Positions 27,289-36,293 of a stretch of DNA of 64,000 bases are shown here, in pieces; within the stretch, counting starts at the first letter, position 1, and each line of letters starts with the position of its first letter. The position numbers were made by a program, and so were the translations under genes. The stretch spans positions 124,001-188,000 of the forward strand of contig CATQIH010000029.1 in assembly GCA_958296015.1 (NCBI GenBank), in the 5' to 3' direction. This stretch comes from Cyclobacteriaceae bacterium (GTDB lineage: Bacteria > Bacteroidota > Bacteroidia > Cytophagales > Cyclobacteriaceae). The notes under the pieces are model-generated. The model was given only the letters and a program-made list of their open reading frames with translations. It made no database searches and had not been told where the DNA came from.

Positions 27289-28401
27289 TTAAATTGTTCG
27301 GTGAGCAACGTGAGAGAGTTTACCAGGCTCTTGGGGACTTGTCTGTAGGCTCATAAGCAATACTTTTTCTCGAATTTCTTCAGAAGAGCTTGTTTTTAAC
27401 GTCTCCAAAAAGGAGTGCTGGTTGTCTGTTCCCCAAACCTGCATAGCTTCCAGCAAACGTAGTATTGTAGGATGACTACAAGTCTGACTGGCACTGATCA
27501 TCTGCGGCAGCAAATCCTGGGTATCCAGCTGTATCAGTGTTTTGATCGTTTCTTCTCTTACTTCCGGATCTTTGTGCAGCAAAGTTGGCAAAAGGTACTG
27601 GGCGGTATGCGTTTGCTCAAAGTCGGCAATCATTCTGAGAGAAAAGACTACAACACTGGTATTGGAAGAGGATAACCATCTGGTGAAATCAGGCATGAGA
27701 TTTTTCTCAAACTTCATCAGCATGTGATGCAGGTTAATCTGCTGCCATTCGGTCAGGGGCGTTTGCAAGTTTTGAAGAAACTGAAGCGGGTCTTTTCTGA
27801 GTCTGATAGAGGCGATCCGGGCTTCTTGTGATACAATATCTTTCTTTGAATATACCAGATTGGCAATGGCCAGTTGTACTTCAGGACAAGCATACTTTAT
27901 TTCAGTAAGTTCTTTGATGCCTTTAGCCTGCACGTCCCAGCTATAATGATTTAGCTTTTTTAAAGAGTATGCAGGAAGGTTCAGGGCATAATATAAGTGC
28001 ATGAATTGCTTCTCAGAGTCTCCGGTGAAGTTCTTTTTCAGATCTATGATCAGATCGATAAGTACTTGTTTTTGCAGGTTGCCTTTCGCTATTTCCTTTT
28101 TGAGTTTGTCGATAATGAGGTCTTGTGCAATAAGCCCCTGTTCGGTCTGACTTTCTACCAGCGCATCATAAATAAGGTATTGATAACGAAATTTCAACTG
28201 ATCTACCTTGTTTCCACGGATGGTCATCATTGATCTTCTTATATAAAGGATACAAATTAATAGCAAGGAGATACATGCCAGAATACTAGCCAATATAATG
28301 AAATACGCTATGTTGTCGTCACCCTGGTAAAGTTCACTGTACTTTAACAGAAAGGGATATTCGGCTGCAACAGCATAATTGTGAGTCAAAGATGTATTCA
28401 T
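27289..28401 (-). CDS. HEAT-repeat membrane-anchored protein
   Basis: A 370-residue protein with a short N-terminal periplasmic region, one membrane segment (about 32-53) and a long helical cytoplasmic part with HEAT-like repeats (for example PTLLHKDPEVREETIKTLIQ and HPTILRLLEAMQ). HEAT proteins are scaffolds for protein partners. Four nucleotides separate it from the YaiO-type gene upstream and 8 from the GT2 synthase downstream, suggesting it links the synthase to a regulator or an envelope partner. Function is inferred from context. Confidence 0.72.
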   Translation of the reverse strand: MNTSLTHNYAVAAEYPFLLKYSELYQGDDNIAYFIILASILACISLLLICILYIRRSMMTIRGNKVDQLKFRYQYLIYDALVESQTEQGLIAQDLIIDKLKKEIAKGNLQKQVLIDLIIDLKKNFTGDSEKQFMHLYYALNLPAYSLKKLNHYSWDVQAKGIKELTEIKYACPEVQLAIANLVYSKKDIVSQEARIASIRLRKDPLQFLQNLQTPLTEWQQINLHHMLMKFEKNLMPDFTRWLSSSNTSVVVFSLRMIADFEQTHTAQYLLPTLLHKDPEVREETIKTLIQLDTQDLLPQMISASQTCSHPTILRLLEAMQVWGTDNQHSFLETLKTSSSEEIREKVLLMSLQTSPQEPGKLSHVAHRTI

Positions 28402-28404
28402 ATG

Positions 28405-29619
28405 CTAAAATCTTTTGGCTAATGAAAAGAGCAGCGTATACCGCTGAGTAGTCCTGATTTCGGAGTAAACCTCCCTGTCGTAGGCTATTTTTGCACCGGC
28501 AAGCAGGGTTCTGTTATAAAAAGGATGCTGATAATCAAAGGCAATACCATTGGTTCCTAACCTTCGGATCTCATTGATAGAAACTACCGACAAAGGAGTG
28601 GCTCCCGAACCTGCATACAACGTCAGGTACTGATCCGGATTGCTTAAGTATCGTCTGAGGGTGAACGTACCGGTTGCTTCGTGCTTATTTTCTATAGAGG
28701 CCACAAAGCCACGGGCCGACAACCAGTAGTGGCTAAAGTAATGGCCCAGTTGCAGGGTCAGTATGTTGACGTATGTTTGCTCAAAGGATAATCCCCGTAC
28801 GCCTCCTGAGATTTCCAGGTTTCTGGAAAATAGTCTGAAATATTCTGCACCAAATCTATATTGAGGAAATACCGTATTGTTTGAGATACCACCATTCAGG
28901 TAAACATAAGATTTTTTGTTAATTCTGGGATATGCCTCCAGTTCGTACTGTACGCCTTTTCGGTCGAACCTATTTGTACTGCTAATGCGCCCGGTAAGCG
29001 AACCCCACGATGTTTTTCTCCTGTAAGCCAGAGATGTCGTATGCCAGGGGGAAAACGTGTTGCTGAAGTGTGCATACGCATACTCTGCTATGATGGCGTT
29101 GGCAGGTTCTTTATAGGTGAGTTGCTTCAGTAGCTTGCTGGCTTCAGGTTCACTATCCTGCGCCAGCAGGGTTTCCAAGATACTGATAGCACTCTCTGTA
29201 TCTCCCGTATTGCTCAGAGCCTGGGCTTTGGTTAGCTGAAGCGATAAGCTTTCCGGATACAGTTGTAAACCTTTGTTGCACACTGATAGGCAATTCGTAT
29301 ACGTTTGCTGCCACAAAGCTACTTTTGCCAGCATTTCGTAGGCATCGGCTGATGGTGGAAAATCATGGATCAGCGTTGTTAATAGCTGCGAAGACAATAT
29401 ATATTGCCTATTCCAGGCATATACCTGCGCCAGCAGTAGCTTGGCATCGTAATGATCTGCGTTGGAAAGCAGAATGGTGTTTAGCAAATCTTCAGCTTCA
29501 GTATATTCCTGCGCATAAGCGTGTTGCTGAGCATTTTCGTAAAGCTCCTGAGCAGTTTGTGCACATAGATGGTTTGTGAATATGGCAACAAGCAAAAAGA
29601 TGAGGACAACCCTTTTCAT
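28405..29619 (-). CDS. TPR-containing YaiO-family outer-membrane beta-barrel protein
   Basis: A 404-residue exported protein. Signal peptide about 1-20 (IFTNHLCAQ). Residues about 20-160 carry tetratricopeptide-like repeats (YDAKLLLAQVYAWNRQ, ADAYEMLAKVALWQQTY). The C-terminal half (about 170-404) is strand-rich, aromatic and ends in Phe (LLFSLAKRF), matching the YaiO outer-membrane barrel family. In E. coli, yaiO is associated with the GT2 gene yaiP; a similar pairing here suggests polysaccharide export. Good fit at family level. Confidence 0.85.
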   Translation of the reverse strand: MKRVVLIFLLVAIFTNHLCAQTAQELYENAQQHAYAQEYTEAEDLLNTILLSNADHYDAKLLLAQVYAWNRQYILSSQLLTTLIHDFPPSADAYEMLAKVALWQQTYTNCLSVCNKGLQLYPESLSLQLTKAQALSNTGDTESAISILETLLAQDSEPEASKLLKQLTYKEPANAIIAEYAYAHFSNTFSPWHTTSLAYRRKTSWGSLTGRISSTNRFDRKGVQYELEAYPRINKKSYVYLNGGISNNTVFPQYRFGAEYFRLFSRNLEISGGVRGLSFEQTYVNILTLQLGHYFSHYWLSARGFVASIENKHEATGTFTLRRYLSNPDQYLTLYAGSGATPLSVVSINEIRRLGTNGIAFDYQHPFYNRTLLAGAKIAYDREVYSEIRTTQRYTLLFSLAKRF

Positions 29620-29624
29620 CGTGA

Positions 29625-29993
29625 TTAACAGTTGGTGTGCAATACGTTCTTTATTTTAAGAATGAGTTCTTCCAGTGGAAAAGGTTTTGATATGAAATCG
29701 TCAGCACCCATGTCGTACACTTCTTTCATATTAGCTTCCAGGCCAGCGGCAGAAATAGCAATGATAAAAGTATCGGCAGATGTGCTTTTCCTAACAAACT
29801 CAATAAGCTCCAGCCCCGAAGCAAAGGGCATCAATATGTCTGTGATCAGCACATCAAGCTTTACTTCTTTTGCTATTTGCATGGCTCTCTTGCCATCAGT
29901 AGCAGTATAAACCTGGTAATCTTTTTCTTTTTTGAGCTTAAAAGCAATTAACTGCATAAATATCTCATCATCGTCGGCTATCAGTATTTTCAT
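29625..29993 (-). CDS. Single-domain response regulator
   Basis: A 122-residue receiver domain without an output domain. Seen: the acidic pocket DDD at residues 7-9, phospho-acceptor Asp52 in TDILMP, Ser81 as the conserved Ser/Thr position, and Lys103 in SKPFP. It is only 5 nt from the YaiO-like gene, with an Hpt-like protein at the other end of the locus and no histidine kinase between them. It may act by protein contact on the GT2 or HEAT protein. Signalling partners are unknown. Confidence 0.92.
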   Translation of the reverse strand: MKILIADDDEIFMQLIAFKLKKEKDYQVYTATDGKRAMQIAKEVKLDVLITDILMPFASGLELIEFVRKSTSADTFIIAISAAGLEANMKEVYDMGADDFISKPFPLEELILKIKNVLHTNC

Positions 29994-30031
29994 AGTTTGT
30001 AGAGTTATTAATATGTGATATATTGGATAAG

Positions 30032-30454
30032 TTATCGGGTGATTTGCTGGTAATATATTTTACCATCAACAATTACCCTGATCTTGAACATCCCCGAGGA
30101 GTTTTGATGTGGTATAAGAGAAATCTCATAAAACCCACTGGTCATTGCATGGCTTACCGGTATGTCTTTGATATTGCCCATTGTATCTATTACAGAAAGA
30201 TGAACTGTATTGGCTGGTTCTTTTAAATAGAGTAGGAGAGAGGCATTTTTGTCAAATACATTAGGATAAACTTTCAAACTGGTTTCTGCAAACAGGCGAT
30301 TAGTGATGCCAGGTTTTGTTTCTTCAGCGTTCGGTATTAGGGTTTTGTCTAACTGGTGAATGTTGACCTCTAAACTGATGGTAGTTGGCTCTGTATGGGC
30401 CATTGCCATTATTGTAAAGCACAATAGTAATAAAATTCGTAAACTATGTCCCAT
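30032..30454 (-). CDS. Small secreted protein resembling a stand-alone T9SS sorting domain
   Basis: A 140-residue exported protein with an N-terminal hydrophobic signal (about 1-20) and a C-terminal 80 residues in the form of a T9SS/Por secretion sorting domain (KVYPNVFDKNASLLLYL, IDTMGNIKDIPV, GMFKIRVIVDGKIYYQQITR). There is no passenger domain before it. It begins the minus-strand polysaccharide locus, 38 nt before the response regulator. It might be a structural accessory or an anchoring partner. The domain match is based on pattern and is not certain. Confidence 0.6.
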   Translation of the reverse strand: MGHSLRILLLLCFTIMAMAHTEPTTISLEVNIHQLDKTLIPNAEETKPGITNRLFAETSLKVYPNVFDKNASLLLYLKEPANTVHLSVIDTMGNIKDIPVSHAMTSGFYEISLIPHQNSSGMFKIRVIVDGKIYYQQITR

Positions 30455-30648
30455 TCCACCGTATTAATTTAAATAATTATAAAATTTAACTAAAAGGTAA
30501 TAATCTAAAACCATGCTAGAAAATGGGAAGTGTTCTATATCGAGGAAAATCGCATCTTTTAGATAAATAATTTGTCCCAAAACAGGAAAGCTTTATTGTT
30601 TCAGGAAAAAACAGCTAACTTTTGTCAATATTTATAAAAAGACATTAC

Positions 30649-30894
30649 ATGCGTGTTATAAGTGAAGTATCTCATCCTCAATGTAGGATTACCATATTTG
30701 CCTGGAACAACAAGTACCTGATCAAGTTTGAGCGGGGGCTGATCGAGCAAACCTATAAAGTGCCGCAGGAAGAAGTGCGTGGAGATGAAGACGTAAAGAA
30801 GCTGGTGGCAGATCAGTTATTAGATAAGGCACTGCTGCGGATGGAGGACATGGAAGCTGATTTGATGAAAGTGATAGACGAGTTGTATCTGTAG
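30649..30894 (+). CDS. Small conserved-type hypothetical protein
   Basis: An 81-residue cytoplasmic protein of unknown function. Seen: a beta-rich start (CRITIFAWNNKYLIKFE), a YKVPQEEV link, and two helices (VKKLVADQLLDKALLRM). The ATG at 30649 (MRVISEVSH) is chosen over a TTG-type start at 30622. It is convergent with folA, with one base between the stop codons. Composition and reading-frame quality support a real gene. Confidence 0.7.
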   Translation: MRVISEVSHPQCRITIFAWNNKYLIKFERGLIEQTYKVPQEEVRGDEDVKKLVADQLLDKALLRMEDMEADLMKVIDELYL

Positions 30895-30895
30895 A

Positions 30896-31387
30896 CTACT
30901 TTCTTTGCAGGTCTGTAAAGGTATAAGGATAGGGATTTCTAGCATCTGCCGGGTGTGCTTCGTGGTGGATAACTTCCCACTGGTCATCATCGATGGCTGG
31001 AAAGAAAGCATCGCCATCAAATTCAGCCTTGATTTCGGTGAGATACATTTTATCGGCCATGCCGAGGGTCAGTTTGTAGATTTCTGCGCCTCCCAGAATA
31101 AAAACCTCTTCCTGTTTGTTTTCTTCTGCCAAATGAAATGCATCCTGAATGTTGTGGACAACAATGAAGCCTTCTGCTTTATACTGTTTGTTTCGGGTAA
31201 CAACAATGGAAGTACGACCTGGAAGAGGTTTGTCCATAGATTCCAGCGTTTTTCGGCCCATGATAATACAGTGACCCAGCGTCTTTTGCTTGAAACGCTT
31301 CAGGTCGGCAGGCATATGCCAGATCAGGCTGTTATCTTTGCCAATCACTTGGTTGGAAGATTTGGCGGCAATAATGGATTTGATCAT
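30896..31387 (-). CDS. folA: Dihydrofolate reductase
   Basis: A 163-residue enzyme that reduces dihydrofolate to tetrahydrofolate with NADPH. Seen: SIIAAKSSNQVIGKDNSLIW and HMPADLKRFKQ (active-site Asp at DL), the NADPH-binding GRKTLES, the PLPGRTSIVVTR segment, and FILGGAEIYKL. Length is typical. The start overlaps the stop codon of fmt by 4 bp (ATGA), so translation is coupled; formyl-tRNA synthesis depends on folates, which fits a shared unit. Confidence 0.96.
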   Translation of the reverse strand: MIKSIIAAKSSNQVIGKDNSLIWHMPADLKRFKQKTLGHCIIMGRKTLESMDKPLPGRTSIVVTRNKQYKAEGFIVVHNIQDAFHLAEENKQEEVFILGGAEIYKLTLGMADKMYLTEIKAEFDGDAFFPAIDDDQWEVIHHEAHPADARNPYPYTFTDLQRK

Positions 31388-32322
31388 AGTGAATTACCTC
31401 TTAAAAAGTCTTGCATAGCCAGTTTTTTCTTTCCCTGTATCTGCAGCACATCTATAGCAAGCAGTGAAGTGCCGGTTTGCACATGCAAGAAAGTTTTATT
31501 ATCCGTACTGATCTCGCCGGGTTTCAAGGTTGAATCTTGCAGTCTAGTAAGGCTGGTCTCAAATATTTTGCACATAATTTCTCCCGTTGATCCGGGCAGG
31601 ATAGTCCATGCAGCAGGGTAAGGAGACAGGCCACGGATAAAATTCCGGACCTTTTCCGCGGGTTGCTGCCAGTCGATCTGGCACGTTTCGCGGTGTATCT
31701 TTGGTGCTGCTTTCAAGGTGCTATTTTCTTGCTGTGGCAGCAGTTGATCATCGCCTGTAGCTATGGCTTCCACAGTCTTTAGCACCAGCTGGCTGCCTTT
31801 GTGCATCAGACGCTCGTACAAACTGCCTGCCGTATCATCCAAACTAATTGGCTCTTTCTCCTGGAAAAGAATATTACCGGTATCAATCTCATGGCGAATC
31901 ATGAAGGTGGTGACACCCGTCTCTATTTCGCCATTGATGATAGCCCAGTTGATAGGAGCCGCGCCGCGGTATTGTGGCAACAGCGAAGCATGAAGGTTGA
32001 ACGTACCTTTGGAGGGCATATTCCATACAGCTTCCGGAAGCATCCGAAACGCTACTACCACCTGCAAGTCGGCCTGATATGCCTGAAGCTCTTGTAGAAA
32101 ATCCTGACTTTTTAGGTTGGCAGGCTGAAGCACCGGAATATGGTTGTCCAAAGCGCACTGCTTTACTGGGGAGGGCAGAATTTTTTTGCCTCTTCCCTGA
32201 GGTTTGTCGGGGGCAGTTACTACTGCTACCACGTGTTGCCCATGATCTACCAGCGTTTGCAGAGAGGGAACCGCAAATTCCGGCGTTCCCATAAAGATGA
32301 TCTTTAACAGCTCTTGTTGCAT
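31384..32322 (-). CDS. fmt: Methionyl-tRNA formyltransferase
   Basis: A 312-residue enzyme that formylates initiator Met-tRNA using 10-formyltetrahydrofolate. Seen: KIIFMGTPEFAVPSLQ at the N terminus, the catalytic region FNLHASLLPQYRGAAPINWA with the conserved His and the later GVTTFMIRHEIDTGNIL containing the conserved Asp, and the C-terminal OB-fold domain (about 205-312). Transcribed with folA, overlapping by 4 bp. Confidence 0.96.
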   Translation of the reverse strand: MQQELLKIIFMGTPEFAVPSLQTLVDHGQHVVAVVTAPDKPQGRGKKILPSPVKQCALDNHIPVLQPANLKSQDFLQELQAYQADLQVVVAFRMLPEAVWNMPSKGTFNLHASLLPQYRGAAPINWAIINGEIETGVTTFMIRHEIDTGNILFQEKEPISLDDTAGSLYERLMHKGSQLVLKTVEAIATGDDQLLPQQENSTLKAAPKIHRETCQIDWQQPAEKVRNFIRGLSPYPAAWTILPGSTGEIMCKIFETSLTRLQDSTLKPGEISTDNKTFLHVQTGTSLLAIDVLQIQGKKKLAMQDFLRGNSL

Positions 32323-32353
32323 ATATTGATAAAACTATACCTGGCAAAATGTT

Positions 32354-33571
32354 TTATTCAAAGTCTTCGTACAGCAAATATTCCTTCCGCATACTTTTAT
32401 ACTTTCTTAGGTCTTCTGCCCATGAGGCCCGTATGCCTGCTTCGCTTGTGTTGGCTGTAATCTGCTTCTTTAGCTGTTTGGTGCCGGCAAGTTTGTCAAA
32501 AAAGTTATTAAAAAACTCAGGAATACCTGCTTTCTGTGATGTTTTGTAAAATGCAATGAGGTGGTTTAGCGAGATCTGGCCCAACCGATCTGTGTGACGG
32601 AAGTCTGAGCCATAGCATTGTTTGCCTTCCTGCGGTGGGTTCATCGCGATACCAGGAATATTTTCAGGCACAAAAGTAATGGTATCTGTTGAGGGAACAA
32701 CAGTTTTGAAAGTAGGATCAGGATAGCCTACTATTTGAAAAGGATAAGGAGTGCCCCTGCCCAGGCTCATCACAGTGCCTTCAAACAGGCAAAGCGACGG
32801 ATATAAGTTGACAGATTGATCATTCGGAAGGTTGGGAGACGGGCGAACAGGCAGGCTGTAATGGTCAAGGTGGGTATAATTTTTGGCTTTAATGATGGTT
32901 ATTTTACACTGTGCTCCGTCTTTTAGCCAGTCTTCACCATTGATCATCTGTGCCAGTTCACCTACGGTCAGTCCATGCACAATGGGGATCGGATGCATCC
33001 CAACAAATGAAGAAAGCTCCATGTTGAGTACCGGGCCATCCACATAATAGCCATTGGGGTTGGGGCGGTCTAGAATGAGGAGCGGTTTGTTTTGCTCAGC
33101 GCAGGCTTCCATCACATAGTGCATGGTGCTGATGTACGTATAAAAACGTGCTCCCACATCCTGTATATCAAAAACCATTACGTCAATATCTTGCAGTTGC
33201 TCAGGATAGGGCTTTTTATTCTTTCCATACAAAGAAATAATAGGCAATCCAGTTTTGGTGTCTACTGCATCTTTCACCGTTTCGCCATTGGCTGCATCTC
33301 CTCTAAATCCATGCTCAGGAGCGAAAATTTGCTTCACTCGGATGCCAACTGCCAGCAGCGTATCTACCAGATGTGTGCTGTCCACCAGTGAAGTATGGTT
33401 TACTACCAGGGCTACGTCTTTATCTTTCAATATTAGCAGGTATTCCTGCATAGAAGCTGCACCTACCTGAATAGCTTTGGAAGACTTATCTTGCTGCACA
33501 GCAGGCGTTTGAGACTGACAGGAAGAATAGGTAACAAGAATAAAAGAAAGCAATAATGTGACGAGACGCAT
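32354..33571 (-). CDS. DUF1343 (NamZ/YbbC-family) putative exo-beta-N-acetylmuramidase, lipoprotein
   Basis: A 405-residue exported protein; the signal ends in TYSSC19, a possible lipid-modified Cys although it is a loose lipobox. The mature chain is DUF1343: LVVNHTSLVDSTHLVDTLL, FAPEHGFRGDAANGE, VFDIQDVGARFYTYISTM, LILDRPNPNGYYVDGP, LYPSLCLFEGTVMSLGRGT. NamZ (GH171) from B. subtilis removes non-reducing N-acetylmuramate from peptidoglycan fragments, and this protein has the same conserved regions. It probably takes part in cell-wall recycling in the periplasm. Confidence 0.88.
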   Translation of the reverse strand: MRLVTLLLSFILVTYSSCQSQTPAVQQDKSSKAIQVGAASMQEYLLILKDKDVALVVNHTSLVDSTHLVDTLLAVGIRVKQIFAPEHGFRGDAANGETVKDAVDTKTGLPIISLYGKNKKPYPEQLQDIDVMVFDIQDVGARFYTYISTMHYVMEACAEQNKPLLILDRPNPNGYYVDGPVLNMELSSFVGMHPIPIVHGLTVGELAQMINGEDWLKDGAQCKITIIKAKNYTHLDHYSLPVRPSPNLPNDQSVNLYPSLCLFEGTVMSLGRGTPYPFQIVGYPDPTFKTVVPSTDTITFVPENIPGIAMNPPQEGKQCYGSDFRHTDRLGQISLNHLIAFYKTSQKAGIPEFFNNFFDKLAGTKQLKKQITANTSEAGIRASWAEDLRKYKSMRKEYLLYEDFE

Positions 33572-33642
33572 AAAGTTGTTTATTTTGCAAACAAGTTATG
33601 TATAAATCATTGTCTGAACCAATCTACAGTTAACATTTTACT

Positions 33643-34878
33643 TTGAACCTTCCTTACTTCATCTCTAAAAAGATTAGCAAGGCTGAAAAAAGTTCTTTTT
33701 CGGCTACTATCAACAAGATTGCTATTGCCAGTATTGCGCTGGGGCTAGCCACCATGCTGGTGTCTTTTCTTATTTTGGGAGGTTTCAAGAAAGAAGTGAA
33801 GAACAAAATATTTGCCTTTAGCGGCAACATTCAAGTGACCCGCTACTCTTTGGACAATACGCTACAGGAAGAGCCGATCTCCACCCATAATGTGCTCTAC
33901 CAGCAGCCTGATTCATTTCCTTTTATATCAAGGGTAGAAACCTTTGCGCACAAAGCCGGGCTATTGCAGACAGACGAAGAGGTATATGGAGCGTTTATGA
34001 AGGGCGTGAGCCGCGATGCAGACAGCCTGCGCTTTCTCAACAGCCTGGAAGATGGCGGATTTATACGTTTTCCGGACAAAACCGGCGGTGCCAACAGCTA
34101 TTCACTCGATATACTGATCAGTCGTAAAATAGCCAATACGCTGAAATTATCAGTAGGTGATGATGTGAGGATGTATTTTATAGATCCGCCCAACACTCGA
34201 ATCAGAAAGCTACATATACAGGGTATCTATAATACCAGTATTGAGGAATTTGATGAGCAGGTCATTATCGGAGATGTAGCCCTCATCCAGCGCCTAAACA
34301 ACTGGCCGGATTCGCTGGTAGGTGGGTTTGAGGTATTTTTGAAAGACGAAGCGGATATAGATAAAGCTACGGAAACACTCAGAAATGAATTGGATTATGA
34401 TCTGTTTGTGGAGAAAATCAATGACAAGTATATGCAGATGTTTGAATGGCTGGAACTGATCAACAACAATGTGGTAGTATTTCTGGGGCTTATTCTTTTT
34501 GTAGCCTGTTTTAATATCATCAGTATCCTGCTGATTCTGATCATGGAGCGCACACAAATGATTGGTGTACTGAAAGCACTGGGTGCAAAAAATAGCCAGA
34601 TCAGAAAAATATTTACCTACAACGGGCTGATTCTCATTGGCAAAGGCATGTTGCTGGGCAACCTTATCGGCGTAGGATTTGGTGCATTACAGTATTATTT
34701 CAGGGTCATTCCGCTAGACCCGGAGAATTATTATATGGAGTTTGTGCCTATTCAGTGGGATTTCACCAGTATCATCTTGCTCAATCTGCTCACGTTTGTC
34801 ATTGTGGGGCTGGTGCTCAACATTCCTACAGCCATCATCATGCGTATCAATCCTATCAAAGCCATACGTTTTGATTAA
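33643..34878 (+). CDS. FtsX/LolC-LolE-type ABC transporter permease
   Basis: A 411-residue inner-membrane permease with one N-terminal membrane segment (about 25-48), a large periplasmic domain (about 50-270) and three C-terminal segments (about 275-305, 325-350, 375-400), the FtsX/MacB topology. NLPYFISKKISKAEKSSFSA at the start is the usual LolE/LolC-type N terminus. The start codon is TTG at 33643, since no ATG precedes the conserved segment. MERTQMIGVLKALGAKNSQIRKIF is the coupling-loop signature. The nucleotide-binding subunit is not adjacent. Its 3' end overlaps the convergent mannosyltransferase gene by 4 bp. Confidence 0.88.
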   Translation: MNLPYFISKKISKAEKSSFSATINKIAIASIALGLATMLVSFLILGGFKKEVKNKIFAFSGNIQVTRYSLDNTLQEEPISTHNVLYQQPDSFPFISRVETFAHKAGLLQTDEEVYGAFMKGVSRDADSLRFLNSLEDGGFIRFPDKTGGANSYSLDILISRKIANTLKLSVGDDVRMYFIDPPNTRIRKLHIQGIYNTSIEEFDEQVIIGDVALIQRLNNWPDSLVGGFEVFLKDEADIDKATETLRNELDYDLFVEKINDKYMQMFEWLELINNNVVVFLGLILFVACFNIISILLILIMERTQMIGVLKALGAKNSQIRKIFTYNGLILIGKGMLLGNLIGVGFGALQYYFRVIPLDPENYYMEFVPIQWDFTSIILLNLLTFVIVGLVLNIPTAIIMRINPIKAIRFD

Positions 34879-35624
34879 TTTTGTGCAGGCGTGTCGCGGT
34901 GGTACTTTCTGAAAAAGCTCCTGATCTTCATTCTGACAACACCAGTGAATGCCTCCCAAAATATTTTGCTCGACATCTTGGATTGCCCGCGTGTTCGGTC
35001 TGTAAAAATGATGGGCACTTCTTTGAGCTCAAAGCCATACTTCCAGGCCGTAAACTTCATTTCTATCTGAAAAGCATAGCCTACAAACCTAATCTTGTTG
35101 CGCATGATGGTTTCCAACACATTTTTGCGGTAACATTTGAAACCAGCCGTAGCATCCTTAATGGGCATACCGGTGATTATCTGCACATAGACACTGGCAA
35201 AATAGGAGACCAGTACCCGGTTGATAGGCCAGTTCACCACATTCACCCCGGTTACATATCTTGAGCCAATGGCAAGGTCATTTCCTTCTTGCGTACAAGC
35301 CTGATAAAGACGTACCAAGTCGTCGGGATTATGAGAGAAATCAGCATCCATCTCGAAGATATAATCATAATTGCGTTCCAAAGCATAATGGAACCCGGCA
35401 ATATATGCTGTGCCCAGGCCGAGCTTGCCCGAGCGCTGTAGCAAGTGGATACGATCGGGGTAACCCTCTTGTAGCTCTTTGACAATCTCGCCAGTGCCAT
35501 CCGGAGAATTATCATCAACGATGAGAATATCGAATGAAACGGCCTGTGAAAAGATGCTACTAATCAGTGCGGCAATATTTTCCTTTTCGTTATAGGTAGG
35601 GATGATGACTAAACTGTTGCTCAC
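34875..35624 (-). CDS. Polyprenol monophosphomannose synthase-like GT2 transferase
   Basis: A 249-residue family 2 glycosyltransferase of the dolichol/polyprenol phosphate mannose synthase type, which moves mannose (or a similar sugar) from a nucleotide sugar to a lipid phosphate carrier. Seen: LVIIPTYNEKENIAALI, LIVDDNSPDGTGEIV, the metal-binding MDADFSHNPDDLVRL, and GFKCYRKNVLETI. No C-terminal membrane domain, so it is the soluble single-domain class. The sugar and lipid are inferred from family. Confidence 0.88.
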   Translation of the reverse strand: MSNSLVIIPTYNEKENIAALISSIFSQAVSFDILIVDDNSPDGTGEIVKELQEGYPDRIHLLQRSGKLGLGTAYIAGFHYALERNYDYIFEMDADFSHNPDDLVRLYQACTQEGNDLAIGSRYVTGVNVVNWPINRVLVSYFASVYVQIITGMPIKDATAGFKCYRKNVLETIMRNKIRFVGYAFQIEMKFTAWKYGFELKEVPIIFTDRTRGQSKMSSKIFWEAFTGVVRMKIRSFFRKYHRDTPAQN

Positions 35625-35779
35625 AAGTGGATAATCTAAAGCTTCAAAATGAAAACGGCTACGCCATGAAAAATCAGTTGCCTGATTTAAAGCACCGTTT
35701 TGTTTTGTAAATTTACGCGCTCAACCATTAACAAGAAAATATTCATCCTATAAACGATTGTCAAAATAAACCGTACATC

Positions 35780-36286
35780 ATGTCGAACAAATGTATTTTC
35801 CTGGACAGGGATGGCGTACTGAACCGCGACAGGTTAAACTATGCCTATCAGCTGGAGCATTTTGAGATACTGCCGGGGGTGCCTAAAGCCTTATACGCCC
35901 TCAAAAGTGCAGGTTATCTGTTGATAGTTATTACCAACCAGTCGGGTATTGCCAAAGGCATCTATAGCCGCGAGGACATGGAGATATGTCATCAGTATTT
36001 TCAGCAGCAGACCCGCAATAGCATAGATGCTTTTTATTTCGCGCCTTATCACCCATCGGTAACCGAATCGCTAACCCGCAAGCCAGATAGTCTGATGTTT
36101 GAGAAAGCCATTGCCAGATATGAAGTGGATGTGGGCCAGAGTTGGATGATAGGAGACAAGGAGCGTGATCTGGTGCCTGCTTATAAGCTGGGGATTCGCT
36201 CCATTTTGCTGGATAAAGAAAAGCCTTCTACACGCGCAATGTATACTGTAGAAAGCTTGCTGGAAGCCAGCCGGAAAATATTGTAG
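35780..36286 (+). CDS. HAD-IIIA histidinol-phosphatase/heptose-bisphosphate phosphatase (GmhB-like)
   Basis: A 168-residue phosphatase of HAD subfamily IIIA. Seen: FLDRDGVLNRD (nucleophile and acid/base Asp pair at residues 8 and 10), LIVITNQSGIAKG, and MIGDKERDLVPAYKLG (motif IV). This group includes D-glycero-D-manno-heptose-1,7-bisphosphate 7-phosphatase and histidinol-phosphate phosphatase. Other heptose genes are not adjacent, so the exact substrate stays open. Confidence 0.85.
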   Translation: MSNKCIFLDRDGVLNRDRLNYAYQLEHFEILPGVPKALYALKSAGYLLIVITNQSGIAKGIYSREDMEICHQYFQQQTRNSIDAFYFAPYHPSVTESLTRKPDSLMFEKAIARYEVDVGQSWMIGDKERDLVPAYKLGIRSILLDKEKPSTRAMYTVESLLEASRKIL

Positions 36287-36293
36287 GCTTAAT

